From assembly GCA_023238725.1 (NCBI GenBank), contig CM041538.1:3378182-3442181 (forward strand): a stretch of 64,000 bases of DNA, written 5' to 3'. The position numbers and the translations under genes were made by a program. Below the pieces are notes generated by a model. That model saw only the letters and a program-made list of their open reading frames with translations, was not told the DNA's origin and searched no databases. This stretch comes from Scortum barcoo (lineage: Eukaryota; Chordata; Actinopteri; Centrarchiformes; Terapontidae). Below, piece by piece: positions 26,101 to 38,200 of this stretch; positions within the stretch are counted from its first letter, which is position 1, and each line of letters starts with the position of its first letter.

Positions 26101-29100
26101 CTTGGTTGAAAGTTGTAAGGGGAAGTGGCAAGAGGTCTGCCTTTGCCTATTGCTGCTTTACAGGCTGAAAAACACTGTTGTAACACCTCAATAAACCACC
26201 ATGCTGGAGTTAGAGTGGTAATAATGTTTTCTGTCCGGTTCCAGTGACAGTGCTGCGTGACCTTCACAACGTGCGCTTTTATGAGGGAGCGTGTTTTCCA
26301 TCTGTGAAGGGGGTCTTAAACTGTAAAGGAATGACAGTCATGTTATGTGAGATCTTCCTTTAGTTTACAAAGATAACTCTCTCTTTGGACAAATATAACA
26401 CTCAGAGACACTCTTGTAGTCCTGTGCAGGCACACAGTCAGTCAACACGCTCGTCACACATAAATCAAACCACCACCATGTTCTACGGGAAGACACATGT
26501 GCACACACACACACACACACACACACAATCTCAGCCCCACTCTTATTTTTGGTTACAGGTTTCCCACACTAACACAGAGACATGCAGACAGATTGGTACG
26601 CTGTCACACTGAATTCATTTGTCTACAGACGTTTCATACAGGCAAAGGCTACTGTGGATTATATGATCGAAGAATGAATGTATTAAACTGAGAATCTCTT
26701 CAGACAGGCAACATACGATATTTCTGGGTTTTCTATAATTAATCCCACAGACATATACTCAGTTCAAAAGTACTGAGGTTCAATATCCAGCCCTATAAGT
26801 GAGAGGTCAACAAGGAAGGGGAAGAATAGCAAGAGAAAGATTAAAAAATAATGATTAAAATCAATGGAGAAGTAAAGCACCAAAAACACTGGACCCTCCA
26901 TTTCCCATAATGCAGCTTGTTGTCTTTCATTAGACTTTGCTTGTCTGGTAAATTTCGACGTCTTTCAAACTCCATGATCCCAGTTTGTGTTACATGTTAG
27001 GGAGGAGCCATGCGACAGATGAAATGTGTCCTGGCTAAATCACTAAATCAGATTTAGGTCAAGAAACACAAGGATCAGTTTTTGCAGCACATCGCCAAGA
27101 CATTTTTGGTTAAGACAGATAAATGGCAAAAATTAAGAGCTTAAGAAGATTTCAGGTGGAGACTAGATCATATATTCAAGCAGTACACACACACACACAC
27201 ACACACAGAGAGCTGATAATAATACTGTAACCTCTGAGAGTGAGTGCAGATCTTATTGATGACTGATGAAAGAGACCCGTTAAGCCTGGGTTGTAAATAA
27301 TCGTGAGGCATGCTGGGTCACCTCAGTGATAACATATGACATACATCATGACAACCAGCTGGGGTTGTTTTCTGTCATTTTGATGTTTTCCACAGGCAGA
27401 ACACAAAAATGCAGAGATGCAGCCACTGATGCTTTCAACCAATGTTAACCACACAGGTTCTTTGCATTTTGTCATCATCTTTATTTTTAGCCACTATAAG
27501 GGTGTTTCATGAAATGTGTTTAATCTATACTAAAAATGGAGAAGGTCAAACATTTAAAAATTCATCAACAACTTCTCTTACTGTATCTTCAGAGTATATT
27601 TGACATCAGACGTAGCTTTGCTACTAGAACTACAGGAGTCCCATCCTGCAGGCTTTGTAGTGTTTCTGAATAACAGTCTCCTGTATTTCGCAGGTGGGTC
27701 ATCCCCTCTGGCAGCAACGGTGGACTTCAATTCCCTCCTTCCTCAGATAGGATGTTTCTGTGGGCAGGAAGTAAAGCAACAGATGGAAGAAGTGACCGCA
27801 GGTATTGAATGGTGCCTCACTGATGAGAGCAGATAAACGCTTAAATCATCAGTTTAAGTGTGGCGACAAAAACAGCTGAAGTTGGAGACGAAGCGCCAGA
27901 GATAGTTCAAGAGTGTGCTCTGTAAATAGATGAGGCATAAGTTGGCATGTAAGCAGTGACAGCACTTGGAGTATCTGAGGTGTCAGTCGAAGGGTAAAAA
28001 TGAGTTGAAAGGTCAGTTGATGTGTAGAGGCTGAAAGCTGTTAAACTGTCAGTTGAAGATGGTAAGAGATGAACGCATTTCAAATATCCGTTTAAATGTA
28101 GTGACAAGAGCAGGTGAAGATGAAGTTGAAGTGCTGGAGATAGTTAAAGTGTTTGCACTGTAAATAGCGAAAGTGTCAGAGCTGAAGCTGAGAGTGATAA
28201 AAATAGATAAATACAACATGTGAATGTAAAACTGTAAGATTAAAGCAACTCTTATTGAAAAGCAAACAAAACAAAACCAAAGTAAAATTAATCCAGTCTA
28301 TGTAAATGAGTTTTTGTTAAAAACAAGAGGCAAAGACTATGAAAAAATAGTTCAGAACACAGTCTCAGCACACAGCCATCTTTGTGGACCCTGCAAACGA
28401 ACAGTGTCAGGACTGAAAGCAGAAGCTACATTTGGAGACAAAGGACACCACACAGTTTGTCATCTTGGTCACCTTGCCCAAAATGTGAAGAGCACTGGCA
28501 CTAAATCACCAGTCTTGTAGTCTTTCTTTCTGTATTTGTATATTTCTGTATTTTTCAGGCTACACCAAGTTCAGAGTTAAATCAAAAGTTGACCTGAAGA
28601 AAGAAAATACAGAATACCGTTCAAACTGTTGAGCTGCATCGTCTGCCCTTTTCAGATCCATCTACCAGAAGATTCGTGAATATGACATCCTGGACAAGAG
28701 GAAGACAGTGACAGCTCTGAGGGCAGGAGAGGACAGAGCCATCCTGCTGGGCCTCAGCATGGTCTTTGTCTCTGTCATGATGTACTTTGTCCTGGGAATC
28801 ACCATACTGCGCTCTTACTCTGACAGGTGATAACAGGTCACAAGGTCACATTGTTTCAGTTCAGAGAACGGCATGTCCTTTTTTTGTGTGATTCATTTTG
28901 ACTATTGATTTAAAACTTGTCCTCATCTGCACATTCACACAAAGTAACTACTAGTAACTACTCACTAAAAGCACTGAAATACTCTTTCTCCACAGTGTAT
29001 GGACGGACGAGGCTATCTGCACTATTGTGAACTCCACCATCGTGTGGGATGTAAACTGTTCATACAGCTGTGGAGCAGAGTGCTGGAAGAGTTCCCGTTA

Positions 29101-30450
29101 CCCCTGTCTCCAGGTCTACGTCAGCCTCAACTCCTCAGGGAAGGTGGTGCGACTGTTGCACAACGAGGAGATGCAGGAGAGCAATCCAGAGGTGCCTCAC
29201 ATACCAGGCTGTGTGTTCAATTGCACTGCTTTATACTGACATTTGTTTCTGTTATATTGTCCACCCCATTTATACCACTGAGGGTAGACTGAATAACAGA
29301 AACACCCCTCTGTATAATGCAACACAAATCAACAGCATCACAACCAACAGCTCTCTAAGACACATTCAACAGACACTGAACATTATAAGCTGCAGTACAG
29401 TGGAGTGAAAAAACATTGAAAACACTGTGGTTGCTTTAAGCACATGGGAACTCAAGTGGTTCACTAACTAGTTCTTTTTTGTTTTCATTACTCTCAGCTT
29501 TCGGTCAAATCAAACTGAGTTGTCCATTACATCTGGGAAAGGCAATAAAATGAATTGAATCATATGGAAGTACTTTGAACTTTAAAGTGGGTGCACCAGC
29601 TGCTTACAATACTGTGGTGACCTGCTTGTACTGAAGAGTAGAAATTAACATGGAAGAACAGAATTATCTGATTAGACACTGGATCTAAATGCACTGAGAA
29701 GGTTCTATATTTTTTTTTTTAAAAGACCATACCTCAAATAACAAAAACATAATAATATGCTTAATATATTATAATATATGCTTAATAAGACATGTTCCTT
29801 TCATTTTAAACTGCATGAATCCAACTTTCTCTTGAAGATACATATCTTGATGTATGCATCTATAAATTAAACAAAGTTACCCACAATTATGTAGAATTGG
29901 TAGTTAAGTTTAATATACTGTTTGACTCCTACAACTGGTTGATTGCTTTTGATTGGACAGTGCTACTGATGTTTCCAAGGAACCAATGTATAAACACCAA
30001 AGTCTTTGTTAGCTCAGACAATTCTTCACTTATGAGGGATGCAACTTGATTGAGTACATCTGTGTGAACCTACACTATTGAATGGCCAAAGAACATGTCG
30101 ACTATCACAGTCAGTTTGAAACACAGAACTCTATATCTCTGTTTTTTTTCTATTCTTTCCTTCAGTGCTTCTACATCCCAAAGTGCCGTAAGGACTATGC
30201 AGCCACACATGCGATAGTTCAGAACATTTCTGAGCGTCTCAGGTCTCAGCACACAGTTCAGTGTTTCATGGACCCAACGGACAGAATGGGCGACGCCATC
30301 CTGACACAGATCTACGGTCCGGTCGCCGTCTTCCACTCGCTGTTCTGGCCAACCTGCACCTTGATTGGAGGAACCATCATCATTGCCATGGTGAAGCTGA
30401 CCCAGTACCTGTCCATCATGAGTGATCGACTCAACCGCATTAAGAGGTGA
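23200..30450 (+). CDS. kcnmb2: BK channel (KCNMA1) auxiliary beta subunit, KCNMB2-like
   Basis: Beta subunits are two-pass membrane proteins that tune calcium and voltage gating of the BK potassium channel. Certain coding exons are 28656-28826, 28996-29191 and 30166-30450 (TGA), all with GT-AG borders and matching phase. They encode IYQKIREYDILDKRKTVTAL, TM1 (about residues 52-72), an extracellular loop with eight cysteines (including SCGAECW, PCLQVYV, CFYIPKC) and four N-glycosylation sequons (NST, NCS, NSS, NIS), TM2 (HSLFWPTC..., about 199-221) and a short basic tail ending LNRIKR. The DKRKTVTAL and AGEDRAILLGL blocks fit KCNMB2 better than beta-1, -3 or -4 as I know them. The start exon is proposed at 23200-23267. 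It ends in phase 2 at a gtgagc donor, the only phase that fits, and gives 239 residues against 235 in human KCNMB2. That start exon lacks the FIW ball and is much less certain than the rest. Confidence 0.85.
26502..26527. repeat. (CA)n microsatellite
   Basis: About thirteen CA units in the intron between the proposed start exon and the first certain exon of kcnmb2. Confidence 0.95.
27185..27207. repeat. (AC)n microsatellite
   Basis: About eleven to twelve AC units, in the same intron as the array at 26502. Confidence 0.95.
27836..28190. repeat. Diverged tandem duplication, period about 236 bp
   Basis: The blocks starting aacgcttaaatcatcag (27836) and aacgcatttcaaatatc (28072) each continue through a gacaa...cagctgaag/caggtgaag block, a gagatagtt block and a ctgtaaatag block in the same order. 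The duplication lies in the intron before the first certain kcnmb2 exon. Confidence 0.6.
29244..29410. repeat. Palindromic dispersed repeat, copy 1
   Basis: The blocks tttctgttatattgtccacc and ggtagactgaataacagaaa form partial inverted repeats. They match, in the same order, blocks at 51297-51372 in uhmk1. The copy sits just inside the last kcnmb2 intron. Confidence 0.5.
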
Positions 30451-30849
30451 AAGGTAGGAAGGCCTCAAGTTGAAAGGGACAGTCCCGTTAAATGAACATG
30501 GGGACAACTGAAACATGGTCATGGGGCCAAGACTGAAAGACAGAGAGGAGGGAGAGCTGATAAATGGTCTGTCTGTGACAGCTGGAATGCTGGAGGTCAT
30601 AGACACGTCTCAGTGACCATCTAAAAGCAGATAGAAAGAGAAACATTTATTCTGAAACAGGGTCAAAATTCAGGTTTGTAGATAAACTGATGTTTGACAC
30701 TGCTGGTGGTTAAAGCTCAGTAATTTTTGAAACAATGATTTCCATTATTTTTGTTGGCCAGTCTGTCATTTTGAAAGGATTTGTACTGACCTTTGGGATG
30801 TTTTTGTACCTTTTCTGCAACCTATAGCTTTACCAGACAACTTGTGAGA

Positions 30850-31240
30850 GGAATAGTTCCTCAGTTTGAGGAAATGCACTCATCTACTTTGCTGCTGAGA
30901 GTTAGATGAGGAGATTAATACCACTTTTGAATCTGACCATTAAATATGGAGTTTAAGCTCAACTTAACACAAAAACTAGAAGGATGGAGGTCAGACAGCT
31001 AGCCTGGCTTTGTCTAAACAAACCTGCCTACCCTGACCTCTGAAGAGAACGTATTGAAACTATATCTTCTTTGTTTAAAGCGGGCGAGCCATTTCCCCAT
31101 TGTTACCAATCTTTATGCTAAGCTAAGCTAACAAGCTGGTGGCTGTAGCTTCATATTTAGAGTACAAAGACAAGAGTGGTATCAAACCTCTCATCTACCT
31201 CTCACAAGAAAGCATAAAGTGTATGTGTGTATTATTCCTT
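30850..31240. repeat. Fold-back (MITE-like) element with long inverted arms
   Basis: The left arm (about 30850-30960, with gagttagatgaggagattaa and taccact) is repeated in inverted orientation in the right arm (about 31140-31240). The right arm's reverse complement reads ggtagatgagaggtttgata then ccact. The arms are diverged. The centre holds gctagcctggctttgtc and gctaagctaagctaac. It lies between the kcnmb2 stop codon (30450) and its first good poly(A) signal (31539), so it is probably within the 3' UTR. Confidence 0.6.
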
Positions 31241-31538
31241 TAAAGACAGATCTTAAACTGTGGTGTATTGCCAAAAAGTGCATTTGGGGCTATCTGGGCC
31301 CCCGTGTAACAAGGGCTGCTAATGATTTGCTGTGTCTGTGTCTGAGGATGAAAGAATTACTGTTTGGGTCATTTGTGGAGAGGGTTTACCACTCATTGCT
31401 CTCATGTTACAGAGTATGAATACGAACTTTGCAGACTATATGTGAAGATCACGAGGCTGAGCTCCTTGGATTCTCAGAGGATTCCCAGCTTTGTTTGATA
31501 ATGTCTAGTCTGACATGTCGCTGTAGGAAAGTACATTA

Positions 31539-31685
31539 AATAAAGAAGAGACCAATTTTCTGCATCACTCCACAAGCTCACTAACCGCATTTGTTTCACT
31601 CATTACACCAATGCTGCATGTGATTGATTTGAAATGTTCTCTCCAAATATGTTTTGTTACATGATTGACTGTACTATCAAATAAA
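31539..31685 (+). terminator. Candidate kcnmb2 poly(A) signals
   Basis: AATAAA occurs at 31539-31544 and again at 31680-31685. The second is followed by GT-rich sequence (acaatgtgtctgttacctc), as expected for a cleavage site. These are the first strong signals after the stop codon, giving a 3' UTR of about 1.1-1.25 kb. Confidence 0.5.
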
Positions 31686-32299
31686 CACAATGTGTCTGTT
31701 ACCTCTTGATGGTGTCTGACTTTTCAATAGTTCTGCACCAACACAGATTTGATTTATTTTATGTACAAAACATACAGTGAACTCATAAAACATGGTATAT
31801 TGTTTTTATGTTTCATGAGATTTCATTTCATGCTTTGTATGTGAAATGTGAAATCTTAATCTGCAAAATAACTAAAGCAGTCAGATGAATGTAGTGAAGT
31901 AAAGCATACAATATATCCCTCCCCTGTAGTGTAGTAAAAGTACAATAAGATGGAAATATGGATGGAGATAGGTAAGTAGCTCAAATGTGTACTGAAGTAC
32001 AGTATTTAGTTTTTAGTTACACACCACTATAACTATATATATGTGTGTGTGTGTACTGTAAGTTTGAACTCTTACAAACCACCTGTATGACGGTGTACGG
32101 TAAAATACTTAGATAAGCTATCAGTAAACTAATAATTCATATGGCTCCTTGGACCTGAGTCATAACAATGATCAGATCATGTGAATGCTGCATGTTTCCT
32201 CCTTGGAACCAAAACAGAACAACAGCATTTCTTCAGACACAGCAGGACTACTGAGGCAGGTCGAAGCAACGCAGTGAGTGTGTGCTGTCAGCTGCAATC

Positions 32300-35200
32300 A
32301 TGGCGCTCAGGTGGATCATGCTGCTCCTTAGTCTGGGACTGGTAAGAGTCAGCCTTTACATTAAGCCTTCACATCAGTCATCAGTTTTCTCTGTTGATTG
32401 ATTGATGTGCTTTCTGGTGTATTTAATAGGCAGCAGCTAAGCTAACAGGTGATACAGGTGAGTCACATACTAAGAGGTTTGTCGTGTTAATTGATGTTAA
32501 TAGGTGGACTGAAACTTGAGGATAACACAAATTGCATTCTTACTGCATTCATCTTACTGTAACTCTGAGCAAAATGGACGTCAATTTCAAATCTTTAAAA
32601 AGCAACACAACTAAATGCAAAAAATGAATAAGCTTTGAAATATGTGTAACATATTAAAGTAAACACATCTCAGGTCTGCACTCCTGCAGCATGTGAGTGA
32701 GGAAGGGATACACAGTACAATAATAATAAAATACTTTAATACTTTACTTTTATCTGCAGAAACTGATGTTGATGAAGGCCAAGACTGGGACATCTTTAAT
32801 GTCAATGAAGGTTTGTGGAGGAATAGTTTTGTTTTGCTTTGTCGTATGATCTGTCTCCATCTCTGTGGACTTTTAATAACCGATATTTCCCTTTGCAGCG
32901 GCTGGACTGGACCTGCTGGAGGGAGATATTGACCAGGAGGAAGTAAGCTAGTGTGCACAGAGAGCCCAAAGACTAAAGGCTGCTCTTCAGTAATCCACTT
33001 ATACAGGCCTATTTGAGGTCGACATTACATTTGTCTAAATTGTGTGACTGTTTGTTGGGACCTTTTTTGCACATAAACATATTAAAGAGAGTGCTTCCCT
33101 ACTTCCTAAGTCACCTTTGATCCTACCAGTGATCAGACTGAAGAGCCATCAGAAATGAGCTACTCCAACATTTTCATTGTATTTGGTTATTATTGTGTGC
33201 TTAACAAATGTGAATAACTAAGCACAGAAAAATATTGTTGTTGTCTCAAATGAATTGCTCATTTCTGGTATAATTTTTCTATGAAATGTGTGCAAAAATA
33301 TTTTTCTGTGCTCATGATATCCCTTTGAACTCTCAGAATTCAGACAGATGTAATTCCATATATGTAGGAATTGAAGCAGGGCTATATGGAAAGTATTAAT
33401 GTTATGAAATTAACATATGGACGTGGAGCATTCAGACATAATTCAACTTAAAAAGTTGTTTGTGAAAGACAGCGAGTAACTCCTCTCCCTTTATAGGTAA
33501 AGATTTGTAGAAATACAAACTTATGGGTGATTAAAATAAATAAATTAAATAGGAGGAAACCCTATAATTTGCATGTAAATCAAGGAAAGGCAACAATTTA
33601 GCAGCAATAGAGGGTCACAGTTATATCAAGTGATTCTGTTTAAATTTGTGCTCTGTTTCCTCTTTTATACATCTCTAATTGTTTACTTGTTCATTACCAT
33701 CAGACATTCTCCAGAAACTCCATCATAGGAGACAAGTATCGCTGGCCAACAACCATTCCCTACTACCTAGAGGACAGTCTGGGTAAGACACTGTTTATAA
33801 AAACTCACACTCTCAGTACTCAGCACTTTATTATGGATATGCACCAAATTAGGATGTTTTTTGTCTTACACTTAACAGACATGAATGCAAAGGGAGTGAT
33901 CCTGAAGGCATTCGACCAGTACAGACTGAAGACCTGCATCGACTTCACACCGTGGAAAGGAGAGGAGAACTACATCTCTGTGTTCAAAGGCAGCGGGTGA
34001 GCCGAGCTCTACGCCGCTGTGCTCAGTTCAGATGACTACATGCAATGTAAAAGAGGTCGCTCGTAATGATGAACCCACAGAGAATAATCACCTGACTCTG
34101 CAGCCCCCTCAGCTTCACAGAACCTTTTACTGAATCCTAATGTTGTTTCATGTCTGCTGGATGTGTAATTACCAGTAGGCACTGTTTGCTCATAACAGCC
34201 AACATAAGGTTTTTAATAATTCCAGTATAATATGCTGGTTTATTAGTTTAGCTGGACGCATAAATGTCGTTCTTCTGATACTGAGGCAGGTTCTGAGCCA
34301 AAGCTGGGACAGCTACAGGTGTATCCATCATCCTCTGATGCTGTGCTTCTCTCCTGGGCCCTCTCTGTAGATGCTTCTCCTCTGTAGGCAACCAGCATGT
34401 GGGAAAGCAGCGGCTGTCCATCGGTAACAACTGTGATAATCTGGGAACCGTTGAACATGAGTTCCTGCATGCTCTGGGCTTCTGGCATGAGCAGTCCAGA
34501 GCTGACCGTGACGATTACGTCAACATCATGTGGGATCGCATTGAACCTGGTAATGCTGATCTGTAACATGTTGAACTACAGCTCGACACTAAAATGACTC
34601 AAGTAGTAACTTCAAACATAGATGATAAACAATGCAGAAACTATTCCTACATTTTTCTCCTCTAAATACAGTTTTACACAACATGAGTTTCAGTTGTTGT
34701 TGCATACATCCATTTATAAATGAAAGAGCCCACCTTAATGCTTCCTGATGTTCTTTTTATGCCCTCTTCAGGTAAAGAGCACAACTTCAAAACATATGAT
34801 GACACCATATCCAGTGCCCTCGGCGTCCCCTATGACTACGGCTCTGTGATGCACTACAGTAAGACGGCCTTCAACATCGCAACTGAGCCCACCATTGTCA
34901 CCAAGATCCCCCACTTCATGGATGTGATTGGCCAGAGGATGGGCTTCAGTGCCAGTGACCTAACCAAGCTCAACCGTCTCTACAACTGCAGTGAGTCTCA
35001 ACCTGTCATTGTCCATCAAAAATAAATGACACAGGTGACCTTCAGTGCACACACTATTAAATGTCTGGCACACTGCAAGGTGGAAAAATGAAGGGCAACA
35101 ACACCTTCTACAGTACACAGTAGGTCAGTAATGACATGTCTCGGTTAACTAATGTGCCTGTTTAATGGAGAAAAAAATCTTTAACACTACTTCTGATGGG

Positions 35201-38200
35201 GGATGACCCATTGTTCCGATGGCTGATTAGCCAGCACATTAGTCAGAAAAATTAGCCAATTAGTCTAAAAAATGGCCAGCGGATCTGAAAGCCCATCTGT
35301 CTGACAGCCTGTTATGCTGAAAATAAGCAAAAAGCAATGTGAATTTGTTTTCAGCGTAACGGGCTGTTGGACAGACGGGCCGTCAGAGCAATGGGACATT
35401 TTATGAACTACTGGGTTGTCAGAACTATGACGATGGCACCTCTTGGTGATTTGTCACAATATCAGTTAGTTACTTTGTTAGTTTGTTAGTTACCATCTTA
35501 ATTAATCTATTATTAACTCTTTGCAAAAGTTATGGATGGCTGCAGAGTCTCAGTTTATGTATACTCTGACTGAGATCACAATTTAAATAGTTATCAAGAC
35601 AGGCAGCAGTGTAATGGTATATTATTATACAATATGCAATGTTCTTACAATGTTGCAAAAATGAATCAAACTACATTGCTCTGTTTCCAAAATTTCGCAC
35701 ACTGTTCCCTGACAAAGGGCAGCTTCAGTGTAAAGTGTACGTGATCTGTAATAAATCGGTCAGATAAAAACCTGAACTAAAAGTTTCATTGTGAGTGTCT
35801 GAAGAATCAATAAACAAAAAAAATCCGGCCTCTGGCTACGCCTAAATCATAAACTGGATTGATTTTTTTTTGTCCCATAATCACCTAACAGTTTAAACTG
35901 TAAACTGATGCTAATAGACATTGATCATCTTGGGCAATAATCTGCTCTCTACCTGCAGTATCAGCCCTTATCAGGCTGAGGGCACTGTGTCGTATCAACC
36001 TCTTGTTCCTGCTATCACTCCCTCCATGCAGGGCCAATAAAAGCTGGATGTGTGATAACAAGTTTGATCAAAGGCGCTCTCAGTCAAAACTCTTACATAA
36101 GAAGTTTCCATCAAATTATTATTGAGAATAGACATTCTGGTATATCCAATACCTATAAATGTTTCAGTAAAGCACTTTAAAGTAAACTAAATTTAAGTGG
36201 AACATGTTTGAGCTCATTCCACAGTTTTTTTTATGATTTACAGTAGCAGTTGAGGAATAGGGTCCCTGTTTTTGTTCCTATTTTGTTGATTGTTGAAGTG
36301 TCTTGATTATGAAGATCTACTGAGGTCTCTTGATGAAATTATGTGTTTTTTCTTCACAGCCAAGTCCTCTGCTTTTGTGGACAGTTGTGACTTCGAGCAG
36401 GAGAACATCTGTGGGATGATTCAGGGTGCTGACAGTGCAGAGTGGAAACAACTTAGTTCTGTGAACGGGGGGCCTCAGACCGACTTCTCCAACATGGGAC
36501 AATGCACAGGTGACTGTCAGTCATTGCAAACATGTTATGGTGACTCTGCAAGCTTAAACATATGTATCAAATATTTAACACAATACCTAGAACTCTCTAT
36601 TTCATGCAATAGTGCAGCTATAAAAAGTATATCAGGATTGAATGTGTTCATTTATAAATGAAACACTGGGAGAAGCAGATGAAGAATATACAGTACAATC
36701 TTGTACCATACTGTATTGTACTTACATTATGTACAATGGACTATGTCTGTATTGTATGAATTATATTGTACTGAACTGTATGTATAATTTTAGTGTATTA
36801 TACAAAATCTAAACATGAACATGAACTTGTGGCACTTCAGACACTGACTGCTCACTGGACACATACACATACACTCTGTGAGGTTGTCCAGTTATAATAA
36901 GCTGATCACTTCCTTCTCCCTTATCTAGCCTCAAACAGTAGATACCTGGCCTCGGTGTCCAGTGTCTGAAGATATTTAAAAATATCTGTGATGATTTATA
37001 ACATAACCTGTACAAAGTTCAGACTGGCAGTTAATTTATTAGTGATTTATTAAAGATACAGTTTAGAGAGGCGTTCTCATGTTGGTTGTTGCAAAAAGCT
37101 GAAACATCATTCAGGGATTTATAGCTCACACTCAGCTAACAAGCTATCCACCGCTGTGCTGGCTAATAAACTTTGGGCCCCTCATCACCATCATTTGAAC
37201 AAAGATAAGACAACAGTTTCATAGCCTTCAACAAAACACCAGTCAAAATGGCAAACATTACCCAGCATCGCTTCCTGTCTTCTCAGGAAAAGGTCACTTC
37301 ATGCACTTCAGCACCGCCTCGGCTGAGCCTGGTGTCCGTGCAGTCCTGGAGACTCAATGGCTTTACCCCAAACATGGAGCCCAGTGTCTGCAGTTCTTCC
37401 TCCATAACACCGGGGCCGCCGATGATGTCCTCAACATCTGGGTACGAGAGTATGACAAGGCCACCTCCAGCAGTAAACTGAAGCTCTTCAAGAGTATATC
37501 AGGTAACAAATAAAATACTATATATTATTGTATGACAAATAGTTGTAATTAAGGCCCAAAAGTGTTTGATTTTCCCCACAGTCAGGCTAAATGGAAAGAA
37601 CCTGAAATCAAATCAAAAACTCAAACATGTCAGACAGAGTAATAAATGAGTGATTAATAGCGATGAATATCTATGCTCTGTTCTATGATCTCTTCTCGTC
37701 ACAGGAGGCGTGATGGGCTCTTGGGAGCTGCATAACGTCGATCTGAATGTGACACAGAAGGCCCGTGTGGTCTTTGAGGGCGTGAGGGGAAGAAGTCCAT
37801 CGCAGGGAGGTTTCTCTCTGGATGACATTAACCTGTCATCCACTAAGTGCCCTCAGCACGTCTGGCACATCCGAAACATCACCCGCCTGCTGGCCACCAC
37901 ACCAGTAGGAGATAAACTGTACAGCCCTCGCTTTCTGTCATCATCAGGTTACTCCTTCCAGGTGAATGCCTTTTTCATTGTTTATTCTCTGAATCTTGAT
38001 AAATAATAACAATATATTCACTGAGTAAGGCCTGTGAAGTCCCACAAACAACATATTAAACCTAAATTCACTGTTCCAGAAAAATTGTTTTCAGACAGTG
38101 GTTGACCTGGCTAAAAATAACAACTGTCACTGGTTGAAAACAGACTTTTTAATGATATGTTTTTAAAATGAGAATCTAGTAAAATATGTGTTTAAAATAT

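Noticed and set aside
30070..30606. 178-codon open frame on the minus strand
   Set aside because: It is antisense to the last kcnmb2 coding exon, which has clear family identity and splice borders.
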